Notes: generated from the letters alone by a model not told the origin. A DNA stretch of 64,000 nucleotides from an uncultured Lachnospiraceae bacterium (GCA_910585295.1 CAJUDE010000046.1:1-64000); one strand, 5' to 3'. Numbered from the stretch's first letter, positions 34,668-44,366 are shown. Numbers and translations: made by a program.

Positions 34668-35915
34668 TTACAGTTGTTCCTGAAACCCAGGCTTATACAG
34701 ATGGCGTGGAATCCCGTCTACCATAACAGGTGACACATCCCCCTGAATCAAAGGCTTCACATAAGTCACAAATTCATCCGTCACATATGTGCCGTCTTTT
34801 GTCACCCAGTTCCTTGGCACCAGCTTCTCGTCGTTCGCAATCTTATGTACGTCTTTGACTGCTGTTGTGCTCTGGTATGGGTCGTCTGAAATCCTTTCCA
34901 ACACTACCATTTTCCCAGTGTCGCCTTCATCCGCCGCCTTTACGGCTGCGCCGCCTACCTGATATGCCTCCAGGATATCTACGCGGGAAGCGGAGTGGGA
35001 CGCGGAACGCTGCAATGTGCTTAACTCAATCGCACGGGTTTTGCATCCAATCTCCCCTGCCACAAAGTTTGCCAGATATGCCGCTGTCCCTGAGAGCTGC
35101 TTATGCCCAAACGCATCCACAAAATCTACGCTGTTCCCCAACTCGCATACATATTTCCCGTCCGCAATTTTAATCCCTTCGGAAACTGCAACCACTACGG
35201 AAGATTTCTTTTCCAGGAGCTTGCGGATTTTAGATATAAATTTCTCCAGGTCAAATTGAAGCTCTGGCAAATAAATCAAGTCTGGACCTGTGCTGTCCTC
35301 GCCCTTTGCCAAGGCAGCGGCGCCTGTCAGCCAGCCTGCGTTACGCCCCATAATCTCAATAATTGTAACCAGCCCTTTGTCATACTCCAGGCAAAAGCTG
35401 TCACAGATAATCTCCTTCACAGAAGTGCCGATATATTTAGCGGCGCTCCCATACCCTGGCGTATGGTCTGTCAATGCCAGGTCATTGTCAATAGTTTTGG
35501 GGCATCCGATAAACCGTACTGTCTGCCCGGTAATAATTGCATAGTCTGACAGCTTCTTGATGGTATCCATAGAATCATTCCCACCAATATAAATAAACGC
35601 CTCTATATCAAGCTTATTTAAAATCTCAAATATTTTCTCATAAACGCCCATATCCTCATGGATCTCTGGGAGTTTATAACGGCAAGAGCCAAGATAAGCG
35701 GCTGGCGTGCGCTTCAAAAGCTCTGCGTCCAGTTCATTTGTAATATGTTCGGAAAGGTCGATATACCGTTCCTGAAGAAGCCCCTGTATCCCGTGCAGCA
35801 TCCCATAAACTTTCTTAGCCCCACGGTCCTTAGCCGTCCTATATACCCCTGCAAGGCTGGAGTTAATTGCTGCAGTCGGGCCTCCTGATTGTCCCACAAT
35901 AACGTTGCGATTCAT
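34668..35915 (-). CDS. pfk: 6-phosphofructokinase, pyrophosphate-type
   Basis: This enzyme phosphorylates fructose-6-phosphate in glycolysis. In the 415-aa protein the donor-site motif is G-G-N-D-S (111-115) rather than G-G-D-G-S, and the second signature is P-K-T-I-D-N-D (139-145). An Asp in place of the ATP-site Gly and the Lys before T-I-D-N-D are marks of PPi-dependent enzymes, which work reversibly. The donor is therefore inferred to be PPi. It has its own promoter at 35960-35988. Confidence 0.88.
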   Translation of the reverse strand: MNRNVIVGQSGGPTAAINSSLAGVYRTAKDRGAKKVYGMLHGIQGLLQERYIDLSEHITNELDAELLKRTPAAYLGSCRYKLPEIHEDMGVYEKIFEILNKLDIEAFIYIGGNDSMDTIKKLSDYAIITGQTVRFIGCPKTIDNDLALTDHTPGYGSAAKYIGTSVKEIICDSFCLEYDKGLVTIIEIMGRNAGWLTGAAALAKGEDSTGPDLIYLPELQFDLEKFISKIRKLLEKKSSVVVAVSEGIKIADGKYVCELGNSVDFVDAFGHKQLSGTAAYLANFVAGEIGCKTRAIELSTLQRSASHSASRVDILEAYQVGGAAVKAADEGDTGKMVVLERISDDPYQSTTAVKDVHKIANDEKLVPRNWVTKDGTYVTDEFVTYVKPLIQGDVSPVMVDGIPRHLYKPGFQEQL

Positions 35916-35959
35916 ATTAGCACCTCCATATTCCTATTATACGCAAACCCATGTTTTAC

Positions 35960-35988
35960 ATTATAGCAAAAAAACCTGGCTTGTACAA
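35960..35988 (-). promoter_or_regulatory. Sigma-A promoter of pfk
   Basis: TTGTAC (35988-35983) and TATAAT (35965-35960) on the minus strand are 17 bp apart, 45 bp before the pfk start. Confidence 0.75.
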
Positions 35989-36007
35989 GTTTTTATTTTG
36001 TTGTTCA

Positions 36008-37354
36008 TCATTTAATTGCCATATCCTTAGAAATCACTGTTTTTTTCATCCATAAAAAAGCCAGCGCGCAGATTGCCACAGATAAAAGCGACCCTGCCGG
36101 CGCAGCAAGGCCCATGGGGAACAAGGTATCCGCAAAATACTTTGAGGCAAAATAAGCGCCAGGGACGCGCATCAGTATAATTGACAGAAAATTATGTAAA
36201 AATGATATGCCAGATTTTCCGTAAGCGCAAAAATACCCGCTGAAACAAAAGTGCATCCCTGCAAACAAACAGTCCCAAATATAGCCTTTTAAGTACTGTC
36301 CCCCAAGCAGCATAACCTCTGGCTCGCCAGTAAACAGCCCGACAACAGGCTCTGCAGCAAACTGGGCCAGTGTCGACGTCAACAAGCCAAAGCCAACCGC
36401 AATAAAAATTGCGTACCGTAATGTCAGCGCAGCCCGCCCGTGCTTCCCAGCCCCAATATTTTGGGCAGAAAGCGCAGAAACCGCAGAAAGCATTGTGGAA
36501 GGCACCAAAAATACAATGCCTATCACCTTTTCCACAATCCCCACCGCCGCCGCGTCGTTTAGCCCCCTTCGGTTGGCAATCACCGTAACCACAAGGAACG
36601 CAATCTGTATAAATCCATCCTGCAGCGCCACCGGGACCCCAATCCTTAACATCTGCCCCATAACTTCTGGCTTCGGCGTAAAATGCTTCTTTTCCATTGG
36701 CAGCGCTTTCCCTTTGCAGATAACATACAACGCCACAGCCACGCTAATGGTCTGGGACAGGGTAGTCCCCAATGCCGCGCCTTTGGCCCCCAAATGGAAC
36801 ACACCAATCAAAAGGTAATCCAATGCAATATTTGTCCCGCAGGCAACCGCAATAAAATACATAGGGCTTTTGGAATCCCCTAACCCACGGAAGATGGCGC
36901 TGATGATATTATAGGCTGTGATAAACGGGATCCCAAGGAAGCAGATTGTCAGATATAAAATTGTGCCCTGCACTGCCTGGGCAGGGGTTGAGACTGCCGC
37001 TACAATTGGCCGCACCAAAACCAGCAGGATTGCCGTAGCCGCAACAGACACGCCCATAAACAGCAGCACGGTATTCCCCACGGCCAAAGCCGCCTGCCCC
37101 TGCTGTTTCGCCCCCACCGCCCTTCCTATCGTTACAGTGGACCCCATGGCAAGCCCCACAACCATCACGGTCAGCATATGCATCACCTGGCTCCCCACAG
37201 AAACCGCGGTAATCTGCGCCACGCCATGGAACTGCCCCACAATAAATAAATCCGCCATCCCATATAATGTCTGCAAGAAATAGGAGAACAGGTAAGGCAA
37301 TGAAAAAGAAAGGATATTCCCAAATACACTGCCTGACGTTAAATCTTTTTCCAT
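36008..37354 (-). CDS. MATE family efflux transporter (first copy)
   Basis: This 12-helix cation-driven multidrug exporter has 448 aa and opens with L-T-S-G-S-V-F-G-N-I-L-S-F-S-L-P, with G-Q-F-H-G-V, and shows N-terminal and C-terminal half repeats. It is the last gene of a three-gene group (MATE, PfkB kinase, MATE) with short spacers of 37 and 40 bp. The substrate cannot be told; the two pumps differ in sequence and are not a recent duplicate. Confidence 0.9.
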   Translation of the reverse strand: MEKDLTSGSVFGNILSFSLPYLFSYFLQTLYGMADLFIVGQFHGVAQITAVSVGSQVMHMLTVMVVGLAMGSTVTIGRAVGAKQQGQAALAVGNTVLLFMGVSVAATAILLVLVRPIVAAVSTPAQAVQGTILYLTICFLGIPFITAYNIISAIFRGLGDSKSPMYFIAVACGTNIALDYLLIGVFHLGAKGAALGTTLSQTISVAVALYVICKGKALPMEKKHFTPKPEVMGQMLRIGVPVALQDGFIQIAFLVVTVIANRRGLNDAAAVGIVEKVIGIVFLVPSTMLSAVSALSAQNIGAGKHGRAALTLRYAIFIAVGFGLLTSTLAQFAAEPVVGLFTGEPEVMLLGGQYLKGYIWDCLFAGMHFCFSGYFCAYGKSGISFLHNFLSIILMRVPGAYFASKYFADTLFPMGLAAPAGSLLSVAICALAFLWMKKTVISKDMAIK

Positions 37355-37394
37355 CGCTGCCTTCCTCTATCTTTGCCTGTCCCTACCTTAAGCC

Positions 37395-38291
37395 TCATAA
37401 TGCCCAGCCCTCCACTTCTGCCAATTCAGGGATGGAAGGCGCCGCCCCATTCCTGGTCACCGCCAGCGCGGACGCCTTTGCCGCCAAGTCCATTGCCTCC
37501 CCAATCGGCAGCCCACGGGTCAGCCCTCCAACCAAAAACCCAGTGAAGGTATCCCCCGCCCCGGTGGTGTCCACCGCCTTTACAGGATAGGCTGGCTGGT
37601 GCCGGACGCTTTCCCCTGCGCTGAAATAAGCGCCCTGCGCCCCGACAGTCAGCACAATAACTGCAGAAGGGAACCTCTCGCTGACTGCATGGAACAGCCC
37701 CGCCCCTTCTAACTTTCCTTCACGCCCCAAGACTTGAAGCGCCTCCACTTCATTTAAAATCAGGTAGTCCACATATTCTAGGGGGTACCCTAAAAGCGCC
37801 TCTTCCATAGGGGAAGGGTTTAGCACAATCTTCATTTTCTGTTTATGGGCTTTTTCCATAATATATGGCATCCCACTGATCTCATTTTGCAAAACCAAAA
37901 AATCCCCTTCCCCAAAATGCCCAAGCACTTCCTCGGCCTGCCCCGCCCCAATTGTGCGGTTTGCCCCGCCATACAATAAAATGCAGTTGTCCCCCTCCGC
38001 ATCATTTTGGATAATCGCCGTGCCTGTCCTTTCCTGCCGCAATACTTTCACAAATTCCGTGCAAACGCCCGCCTCCTCTAATTGCCCAAGCAGCTGTTTC
38101 CCATCTTCCCCAACCGCCCCTGCAATCCAGGTGTCCGCGCCTGCCTTAGACAATGCGATTGCCTGGTTCATGCCTTTCCCGCCGCTAAATACTTGGAGGG
38201 AATCTGCAGACAAGGTTTCCCCTTTTGTTACAAAATGCTTTACCCGATAGGTATAATCCAAGTTGATAGACCCAAAACACAATACTTTCAT
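37395..38291 (-). CDS. PfkB family carbohydrate kinase (ribokinase-like)
   Basis: The 298-aa sugar kinase has the N-terminal signature (F-S-G-G-K-G-M-N-Q-A-I-A-L-S-K-A-G) and the C-terminal D-T-T-G-A-G-D-T-F-T-G-F with the catalytic Asp. The opening G-S-I-N-L-D and K-G-M-N-Q-A fit ribokinase, but the substrate is unproven. No sugar transporter adjoins it; it sits between two MATE genes. Confidence 0.88.
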   Translation of the reverse strand: MKVLCFGSINLDYTYRVKHFVTKGETLSADSLQVFSGGKGMNQAIALSKAGADTWIAGAVGEDGKQLLGQLEEAGVCTEFVKVLRQERTGTAIIQNDAEGDNCILLYGGANRTIGAGQAEEVLGHFGEGDFLVLQNEISGMPYIMEKAHKQKMKIVLNPSPMEEALLGYPLEYVDYLILNEVEALQVLGREGKLEGAGLFHAVSERFPSAVIVLTVGAQGAYFSAGESVRHQPAYPVKAVDTTGAGDTFTGFLVGGLTRGLPIGEAMDLAAKASALAVTRNGAAPSIPELAEVEGWAL

Positions 38292-38328
38292 CTTTTTCCC
38301 CTTTCTCCTTATCTATAAGTATAAAACT

Positions 38329-39684
38329 TTACGCTGCCTTTGCCCCAGCCTGTTTTTTGCGGACTATAAAATAGCTTGCCAAATGGACCGCCCCCGTCAA
38401 AGCCCAGGACGCCGGGTAAGAGATATACAGCGCCAGCAAACTACGGTTTGCCTGGAACACTGTAAAAATCCACAAAATCCGAAACCCACAGGCGCCAAGC
38501 AGGGACACAACCATAGGCAGGGCTGCATAGCCCAGCCCGCGCAGTTCCCCAACCAGCACATCCATAATCCCGCACAGGCAGTAGGTGGTGCAAATCACAG
38601 ACAAACGCAGCAAGCCGACCTCGACCACCCTTGGGTCGGAGGAATATATCCCCAAAAGCTGGTTCCCACACAGGTATGCCGTCCAGCCCATCGCAAGCCC
38701 AACCCCTGCCACCATGGCAAGGCATTCCATCAGCACTTTCCCAATCCTTTTGTAATTCCCGGCCCCAAAATTCTGGCTGGTAAAGCTTAACGCTGTCTGA
38801 TGGTAGGAATTCATCGCCATATAGATAAAACCTTCGATATTGGACGCGGCGGTATTCCCTGCCATTGCCACTGAGCCAAAGGAATTGACGGAGGACTGTA
38901 TTAACACATTGGACAAGGAAAACACGGTTCCCTGAAGCCCTGCCGGAAGCCCGATGCGCACAATCTGAGCCACCTTCCCTTTTTCCATATGGAGCTTGTT
39001 CCACTCTACCCGGCAGCCGCCCTCCATTTTCATCATGCACCGGAAAATCAATACCGCTGACACTACCTGGGAAATTACGGTTGCTAACGCCACCCCCGCG
39101 ACGCCTAACTGGAACCCTATCACAAAAATCAAGTTCAGGATAATGTTGATGACGCCTGCCGCAAACAAATAGTACAACGGCCTTTGAGTGTCCCCCACTG
39201 CCCGTAGGATGGCGCTGCCAAAATTATACAGCAAAATCACCGGCATCCCTGCAAAATAGATCCTGATATACAGAACTGCCTGGCTTAACACATCCTTTGG
39301 GGTACCCATCACTACAAGGATTTCAGGCGCCACAACCATGCCGAACACCATTAAAACAACCCCGCAGATAACGCTCAGCACAATGGCGCTGTGTACGGTT
39401 TCGCTGATTTCTTTTTCTTTCCTCGCGCCGTAAAAACGTGCCACCAGGACGTTTGCCCCAACCGAAAACCCAATAAATAGGTTGGTCAGCAAATTGATTA
39501 AAGAAGCGTTCGCCCCAACCGCCGCCAATGCAGTGTTTCCTGCAAACCTGCCCACCACTACCATATCCGCCGCATTGAACAAAAGCTGCAAGATGCTTGA
39601 AACCATAAGCGGTATGGAAAATAACAGGATTTTGGGAAACAACGGCCCATTGCACATATCAATCTCATACGATTTTTGTTTCAT
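38329..39684 (-). CDS. MATE family efflux transporter (second copy)
   Basis: The start is the ATG at 39684 (AAGGG ribosome site), 451 aa. It opens M-C-N-G-P-L-F-P-K-I-L-L-F-S-I-P-L with G-R-F-A-G-N-T-A-L-A-A-V-G near residue 50, which is typical of Clostridia MATE proteins. It leads the MATE-PfkB-MATE group. A TATAAT occurs at 39716-39721 on the minus strand but lacks a good -35. Confidence 0.9.
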   Translation of the reverse strand: MKQKSYEIDMCNGPLFPKILLFSIPLMVSSILQLLFNAADMVVVGRFAGNTALAAVGANASLINLLTNLFIGFSVGANVLVARFYGARKEKEISETVHSAIVLSVICGVVLMVFGMVVAPEILVVMGTPKDVLSQAVLYIRIYFAGMPVILLYNFGSAILRAVGDTQRPLYYLFAAGVINIILNLIFVIGFQLGVAGVALATVISQVVSAVLIFRCMMKMEGGCRVEWNKLHMEKGKVAQIVRIGLPAGLQGTVFSLSNVLIQSSVNSFGSVAMAGNTAASNIEGFIYMAMNSYHQTALSFTSQNFGAGNYKRIGKVLMECLAMVAGVGLAMGWTAYLCGNQLLGIYSSDPRVVEVGLLRLSVICTTYCLCGIMDVLVGELRGLGYAALPMVVSLLGACGFRILWIFTVFQANRSLLALYISYPASWALTGAVHLASYFIVRKKQAGAKAA

Positions 39685-39797
39685 TTGTTCCCTTCTTTCC
39701 ATATCAAATATTCCAATTATAGCACATCCTCAATAAAAAAGGAACCATGCATAGAATTTTCCCTTTGCAGGCCCTTTTCCATCCCAAACGCAACTAT

Positions 39798-39834
39798 CCC
39801 ACAGTAAGCGGGCGGACGCCCATCTTACTGTGGG
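39798..39834. terminator. Hairpin between spoIIIAH and the MATE gene
   Basis: CCCACAGTAAG (39798-39808) pairs with CTTACTGTGGG (39824-39834). No strong U tract follows, so it may be a weak terminator or structural end of the spoIIIA mRNA. Confidence 0.5.
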
Positions 39835-39887
39835 GGAATTCAATCCCAATATTCTGATACCATACCCTTTAGAAAAGTATAAAGGCT

Positions 39888-40694
39888 TTATTCGCCGTTT
39901 GCGGCAGCTTCTTCCTGCCCAGCCCCTGCGTTTTCCCCGGAAGCATTCTCTGGGGTTTCTGCACCATTCCCTTCTTCAGCCCCTTCCTGTGAGGCCTCAG
40001 CGGAATTTTGGATTGGCGTGATAATGATATTTTCTGCCGCTACATTTGTTTTCCTTTTTACAATATCTTCCACCTGCGCCCGCTTTGCGTCTGTGACCTC
40101 ACCCATATTCAAGACCACATCCGCATTGCCGTCGGTAATGCTCACCACTACGTCGGTAAACCCTTTTGCCTCTAACAGCATTTCAGCAGCAGCTTCCCGT
40201 TCCGCCACATCCGTCATGGCAATCATGGCATTAATTGCCTCCTGTTTCTGCTGCTCCCCAATGCCAGTGTTATTGATAATTTCCAATAAAGACGCCTTAT
40301 TCTGGGAACGCACCTGCTCCCGGTTCAGCTTCACCCCAGACGCAAAGTCCACATTCCCCACATCTGTGCTGGTAAGCACTGCCTCCCCAGGGTTATCCAC
40401 GCCATCGCCCTGCCCGTTAGCCTTGGCAATCTCCTCGCCTGTCTTAATCCCAAGCTCTGCTTCCTTGGCGTCTGCAGAAGTCTCCTCACTTTCCTCTGTG
40501 TCTGTGAAAATATCCTCCGCGCTGTACATGTCTTCGTCAGATATTTCATATGTACCCTCATTGGTATCTGCGCTGGCCTCCTTGGCAAGATCGCTGTCAT
40601 TTTGGCTTCCGGTATATTGCAAATAGCCTGCCACAGCAATCATAAGGGCCAGAGCCGTAATGATAATCTGGTTCTTCTTAAATACTTTCTTCAA
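39888..40694 (-). CDS. spoIIIAH: Stage III sporulation protein AH
   Basis: This mother-cell channel ring protein pairs with forespore SpoIIQ across the intermembrane space. The start is a TTG at 40694, eight bases after AGGAGGG. The 268-aa protein has an N-terminal helix (about 9-26), an acidic linker and the YscJ-like ring domain (S-L-L-E-I-I-N-N through V-L-N-M-G-E-V). The Glu/Gly/Ala-rich tail is longer than in Bacillus. Confidence 0.92.
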   Translation of the reverse strand: MKKVFKKNQIIITALALMIAVAGYLQYTGSQNDSDLAKEASADTNEGTYEISDEDMYSAEDIFTDTEESEETSADAKEAELGIKTGEEIAKANGQGDGVDNPGEAVLTSTDVGNVDFASGVKLNREQVRSQNKASLLEIINNTGIGEQQKQEAINAMIAMTDVAEREAAAEMLLEAKGFTDVVVSITDGNADVVLNMGEVTDAKRAQVEDIVKRKTNVAAENIIITPIQNSAEASQEGAEEGNGAETPENASGENAGAGQEEAAANGE

Positions 40695-40710
40695 AACTGA
40701 TGCCCTCCTG

Positions 40711-41295
40711 TCAATTCATCTTAACTACCTTAATTTTATGTACCTCCACTGGAAATAATGCCAAAACTGCATCGGAAATATTTTTCACTGTTTTTGCGTT
40801 CCCACCCCCTTCTGCCACCACCAGCACCCCTTCCACTTTAGGCACAACCTCCTTCGACACAAATGGCTGCCCCTCCTGCCCGGTTTCCTGTCCAAACACG
40901 CTCCCTTCCTGGTATTGGCTCTCACGGGTCTCCCGCTTCGTTTCCCCGTCCCCTTCCAATACCTCCTGACTGTTCCTAGTAATATCTTTCTCCACAATCC
41001 TCTCCCCGTCATCCTGAAGGGTAATCATCACTTCCACCTTCCCCACCCCCTCCATTTCTGCCAAAATCTGCCCCAGCTTCCGTTCTAGCTCCCTGCCATA
41101 GCTTTCAGGGTCGGTATAAATTTTTTCCTCAGGCGCGCCGCTTTGTGTCTCCGAACCCCCTCCTTCTGGTTTTTTGCCCTGCTCTGTGGGCAAAGCGATG
41201 ACCAAAAGCAAAATCCCTGCCAAGCCGCCAACCAAAAGCTGGTTCTTTGATATCCCTTTCAGGTTCTCCATGGAAAACCATCCTTTCTTGCCCAT
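40711..41295 (-). CDS. spoIIIAG: Stage III sporulation protein AG
   Basis: SpoIIIAG forms a large ring of the SpoIIIA-SpoIIQ channel. The ATG at 41295 has GGGAGG nine bases upstream; the GTG three codons earlier touches that site and is rejected. The 194-aa protein has one helix (Q-L-L-V-G-G-L-A-G-I-L-L-L-V-I-A-L), then the ring-building domain (G-V-G-K-V-E-V-M-I-T-L). The 5' end overlaps spoIIIAF only if the GTG were used. Confidence 0.9.
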   Translation of the reverse strand: MGKKGWFSMENLKGISKNQLLVGGLAGILLLVIALPTEQGKKPEGGGSETQSGAPEEKIYTDPESYGRELERKLGQILAEMEGVGKVEVMITLQDDGERIVEKDITRNSQEVLEGDGETKRETRESQYQEGSVFGQETGQEGQPFVSKEVVPKVEGVLVVAEGGGNAKTVKNISDAVLALFPVEVHKIKVVKMN

Positions 41296-41300
41296 GCCTC

Positions 41301-41855
41301 TCACCCTCCCTGCACTGCAATCTCAATCTGCCCCTCCTTTAGGCGGTAAAACTCCATTAATTCCTCTTTCAGTTCACGGACCTTTGGGTATTCCCCGCTG
41401 TCATCCCCAAAAGGGATTTTCTGTATAGAAATTCCGTCCCCTTCCTCAAAGCCCACCTCCATGCCAATGGATTCCACCTGGTAGCTTTCTGACATGCCCA
41501 CCTGGACCCAAAGCGTATACATCCCTTTCCCCTCTGCAATCCTGCTGACATCCATCCCAATTGCTTTTTCATATTCCTGCACATATATTTCTTTCTGCGC
41601 CTCCTCCAAATGCTCTGTGTCCAGTTTCATATTGTCAAGTTCCTGGAAAAATCCTGCCTGGCTGATTTTTTGCATCAGCACTTCTTCCTTGCCAAATATG
41701 GAAAGCGCCGGCGTTGCCACCAAAATCGTCAACAGCATCCCAGAAAAAAAACGCACATATTTCCGATAGCTTTCTTTTGGCAGCAAATGAAGTATAATTG
41801 CCATAAAAATATAAAAGCATACAATATTTTTTACCCATGTATAGATAACTTCCAC
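41301..41855 (-). CDS. spoIIIAF: Stage III sporulation protein AF
   Basis: The 184-aa protein has two N-terminal helices (Y-T-W-V-K-N-I-V-C-F-Y-I-F-M-A-I-I-L and F-F-S-G-M-L-L-T-I-L-V) and a periplasm-side ring-like domain. It is a membrane component of the engulfment channel complex. It starts 10 bp after spoIIIAE. Confidence 0.9.
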   Translation of the reverse strand: MEVIYTWVKNIVCFYIFMAIILHLLPKESYRKYVRFFSGMLLTILVATPALSIFGKEEVLMQKISQAGFFQELDNMKLDTEHLEEAQKEIYVQEYEKAIGMDVSRIAEGKGMYTLWVQVGMSESYQVESIGMEVGFEEGDGISIQKIPFGDDSGEYPKVRELKEELMEFYRLKEGQIEIAVQGG

Positions 41856-41865
41856 CCTGCACCCC

Positions 41866-43233
41866 CTAATGGTTAAATGTGGTCGCCGCCGTCACCATAG
41901 CTATCGTCACTAGAAACATCACCGTTGTGGTCACCACTACTTTCCCCAGCAGCCGTCCGCTTTCCCCTGCGCTGCTGATGCACCCAATCATGCGCCTGTC
42001 CGAAATAGGCTGTATCATCGCCGCCAGCATTTTATACAAAAACGCCATAACGCCTACTTTTACCAACGGCCCTAAGCACATAGCGAGCAAAACCAAAATC
42101 GCGGCAAGCCCAATCCCATTCTTTATAATAATCCCTGAACCCACCATAATTTCCGTCACTGCATTGATAGAAGCCCCAAACCCTGGAAGCATCCCAGCCG
42201 TTTTGGCAATCAGCCCGCTTTTAAATGTGTCAATGACAGGCGTAAGCAGGTTCTGCACCACATTAATCCCTATGACCAAAGTGAACAATAGCTTCATTAC
42301 CCATGCAACGCCTGACTTGATTAAATCTGTCATTTTAGAGAGAAGCTCCTCCTCCGTAAGGTAGTTCATCAGCTCCAGCATCATGTAAATCTGCACTGCC
42401 GGAACAATCAGATACCGCATCATCCATTCCATGCCATAAATCAGCATAAACGTCATGTCATAAAACCCTGCGGCTGTGGTAACCTGCCCGGAAAAAGCCA
42501 TGCTCATGGTAAATACTGGGATCAGCACTTTCAAGAAAACCATCATCTCCCCTATTACTTCCACCGAAACATCCCTAAGGATAAAAAAGGACTTCATCAA
42601 AAGCACCAGCAGCAGCATATACACAATATAGAAGCTGATTTCTGTAACGGCAGGGTTCTCAAACACATCTGCAAAATTATACAATATGGCAAACACTACG
42701 CATAGCAGCACAATCTGCACCAATGTGCTTCTAAAGGCCATGACCTCCCCAAATACCATATGCAGGGCTTCTTTTGCCAGCCACCTTTTGTCTATCTCTT
42801 CCCCATCCATTAATTTTTGCACCAACTCCTGGAATTTTATCCCTTCTGTGCTTTCCTGCCGCCTTAACGCCGCGTCAATATCAGAAAAATCCAATTCTTC
42901 AAAATAAGAGTCCAAAGCCTCCCCCATCCCCTGCACGGAATCCACCGGGTTCCCTATATTATTACCTTCGCCGCCAAGGCTCCCTGTGCCTTCAATTCCA
43001 CCGAAATTCCCTGCGCCATCCCCTTCAATTCCACCGAAATTCCCTGCGCCATCCCCTTCAATTCCACTGAAATTCCCTGCGCCATCCCCACTGCTTTTGT
43101 CAAAATTTCCTGTATGGAAAGCCCCGCTGTTTCCCTCAGAACCCTCCATGGCGCATACCCGGCTGCCCAAGAGCAAAAATCCCAGGCACGCCCACAGGAC
43201 GCATAGGCGCCATCTCCTTTTCAATCCACTCAC
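41866..43233 (-). CDS. spoIIIAE: Stage III sporulation protein AE
   Basis: This polytopic channel component has 455 aa: a signal peptide (C-V-L-W-A-C-L-G-F-L-L-L), a Gly/Asn/Asp-rich extracellular part with three 11-residue repeats (G-D-G-A-G-N-F-G-G-I-E), then about seven to eight helices from residue 165. The start is GTG. The repeats are unusual for the family and add about 40 residues to the signal-proximal region. Confidence 0.9.
   Translation of the reverse strand: MSGLKRRWRLCVLWACLGFLLLGSRVCAMEGSEGNSGAFHTGNFDKSSGDGAGNFSGIEGDGAGNFGGIEGDGAGNFGGIEGTGSLGGEGNNIGNPVDSVQGMGEALDSYFEELDFSDIDAALRRQESTEGIKFQELVQKLMDGEEIDKRWLAKEALHMVFGEVMAFRSTLVQIVLLCVVFAILYNFADVFENPAVTEISFYIVYMLLLVLLMKSFFILRDVSVEVIGEMMVFLKVLIPVFTMSMAFSGQVTTAAGFYDMTFMLIYGMEWMMRYLIVPAVQIYMMLELMNYLTEEELLSKMTDLIKSGVAWVMKLLFTLVIGINVVQNLLTPVIDTFKSGLIAKTAGMLPGFGASINAVTEIMVGSGIIIKNGIGLAAILVLLAMCLGPLVKVGVMAFLYKMLAAMIQPISDRRMIGCISSAGESGRLLGKVVVTTTVMFLVTIAMVTAATTFNH
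42989..43090 (-). repeat. 33-bp tandem repeats in spoIIIAE
   Basis: Three consecutive 33-bp units (about 42989-43090), nearly identical, encode G-D-G-A-G-N-F-G-G-I-E. The frame is preserved. Confidence 0.8.
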
Positions 43234-43243
43234 CCCGACCCCC

Positions 43244-43630
43244 TCAGCTTAAAAACTCAGCAATTGTCTCCAACAACACCAATAGCACCGGCATGCTGAT
43301 TACCAAAATTGACAGCTTCCCAAACATCTCAATCTGCCCTGCCATGGTCTGGTACCCTGCATCTTTGCAAAGGTTGGAAGAAAATTCCGCCACATAGGTA
43401 ATCCCAATCATTTTAATTAGGATTGCAAGGTAGCCCGCGTCCAGCCGCACATAATCCTGCATCTGGTTTATCACGGACAGCACCAGTTCCAGCTTGGACA
43501 TTATAAAATAAAAAATGCATAGGGAAACCCCCAAAGTGGCGAACAGCTCATATTCTTTTTTCTGCTCTTTGAGCATAATCCCAAGCAATGCGCCGACAAT
43601 GCCAAGGATCGCAATTTTTAAAATATCCAT
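43244..43630 (-). CDS. spoIIIAD: Stage III sporulation protein AD
   Basis: The 128-aa protein has four hydrophobic segments, opening I-A-I-L-G-I-V-G-A-L-L-G-I-M-L-K. It is a SpoIIIAC/AD family membrane protein of the channel. It lies nine bases after spoIIIAC. Confidence 0.92.
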   Translation of the reverse strand: MDILKIAILGIVGALLGIMLKEQKKEYELFATLGVSLCIFYFIMSKLELVLSVINQMQDYVRLDAGYLAILIKMIGITYVAEFSSNLCKDAGYQTMAGQIEMFGKLSILVISMPVLLVLLETIAEFLS

Positions 43631-43639
43631 TCCCTGCCC

Positions 43640-43834
43640 CTACAATGCAAACAGATTCCGCATGGTTTCAAATAATTCATAGATATAAGGCACTATCCAA
43701 AACAATACAATCAGCAGCCCAGCCAGGCTGGTCAAAAATGCATGCTCCTCCCTGCCGCTGTGCTTCAATACCTGGCTTAGCACGGTAACCAGTATCCCAA
43801 CCGCCGCAATTTTAAATATCAAACTTATACTCAT
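43640..43834 (-). CDS. spoIIIAC: Stage III sporulation protein AC
   Basis: The 64-aa, two-helix protein starts at 43834, M-S-I-S-L-I-F-K-I-A-A-V-G-I, with GGAGG upstream; the longer frame start has no site. The segment Q-V-L-K-H-S-G-R-E-E is the family signature. Confidence 0.93.
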   Translation of the reverse strand: MSISLIFKIAAVGILVTVLSQVLKHSGREEHAFLTSLAGLLIVLFWIVPYIYELFETMRNLFAL

Positions 43835-43850
43835 AGCTTCCTCCACACTG

Positions 43851-44366
43851 CTATATCAGCAGAATCACCAGGAACAGGCCGCACATCAAGCTTACCGTAC
43901 GGACGACCTTCTGCCTGTCCTTTAGCTCTTTTTGGGCTTCCCCAATCAACACTTCCACCTGCCCAATGTACAGTTCCAGGTTCTTTAGCTGCATCTGTGT
44001 GTCCAGGTAGCCAAAATTCTCCCCCACGCGTTTGAGCAGCCCCAATTCCTCCCTAGTAAAATAAAAATTCCCTGCTTCCTGGTCCACAATACTGCCCCAG
44101 AACGCGCCTATCCCTTCTTCATTCCCAGAAAGCCCTTTGGCAGCCTTCTCCAGCAGGGAGGAAAACGGCTCTTTCCCCTGGGACGCCACCTGTAAGAACG
44201 CTTCTTTCAAAGGCGTCCTGGCATAGGAGATCTCCCCCTGCAGCATCAGGAACATTTCTTTCATGCCAACCAACTGCCCCACATGCTCCTGCAGCTCCTC
44301 TTTCACCTTCCAGCCATATAACAGGGATGCCAAGATTACAAGGAGGCTGCCTGCCAGCTTCAACAT
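43851..44366 (-). CDS. spoIIIAB: Stage III sporulation protein AB
   Basis: The 171-aa protein has N- and C-terminal hydrophobic helices around a helical body (E-I-S-Y-A-R-T-P-L, F-Y-F-T-R-E-E-L-G-L-L). It resembles the GspF-like scaffold of secretion systems. Its start overlaps spoIIIAA by seven bases. Confidence 0.92.
   Translation of the reverse strand: MLKLAGSLLVILASLLYGWKVKEELQEHVGQLVGMKEMFLMLQGEISYARTPLKEAFLQVASQGKEPFSSLLEKAAKGLSGNEEGIGAFWGSIVDQEAGNFYFTREELGLLKRVGENFGYLDTQMQLKNLELYIGQVEVLIGEAQKELKDRQKVVRTVSLMCGLFLVILLI

Noticed and set aside
36008..39684. Two MATE genes as a recent duplication
   Set aside because: They belong to the same family but differ throughout; the shared features are only family motifs.
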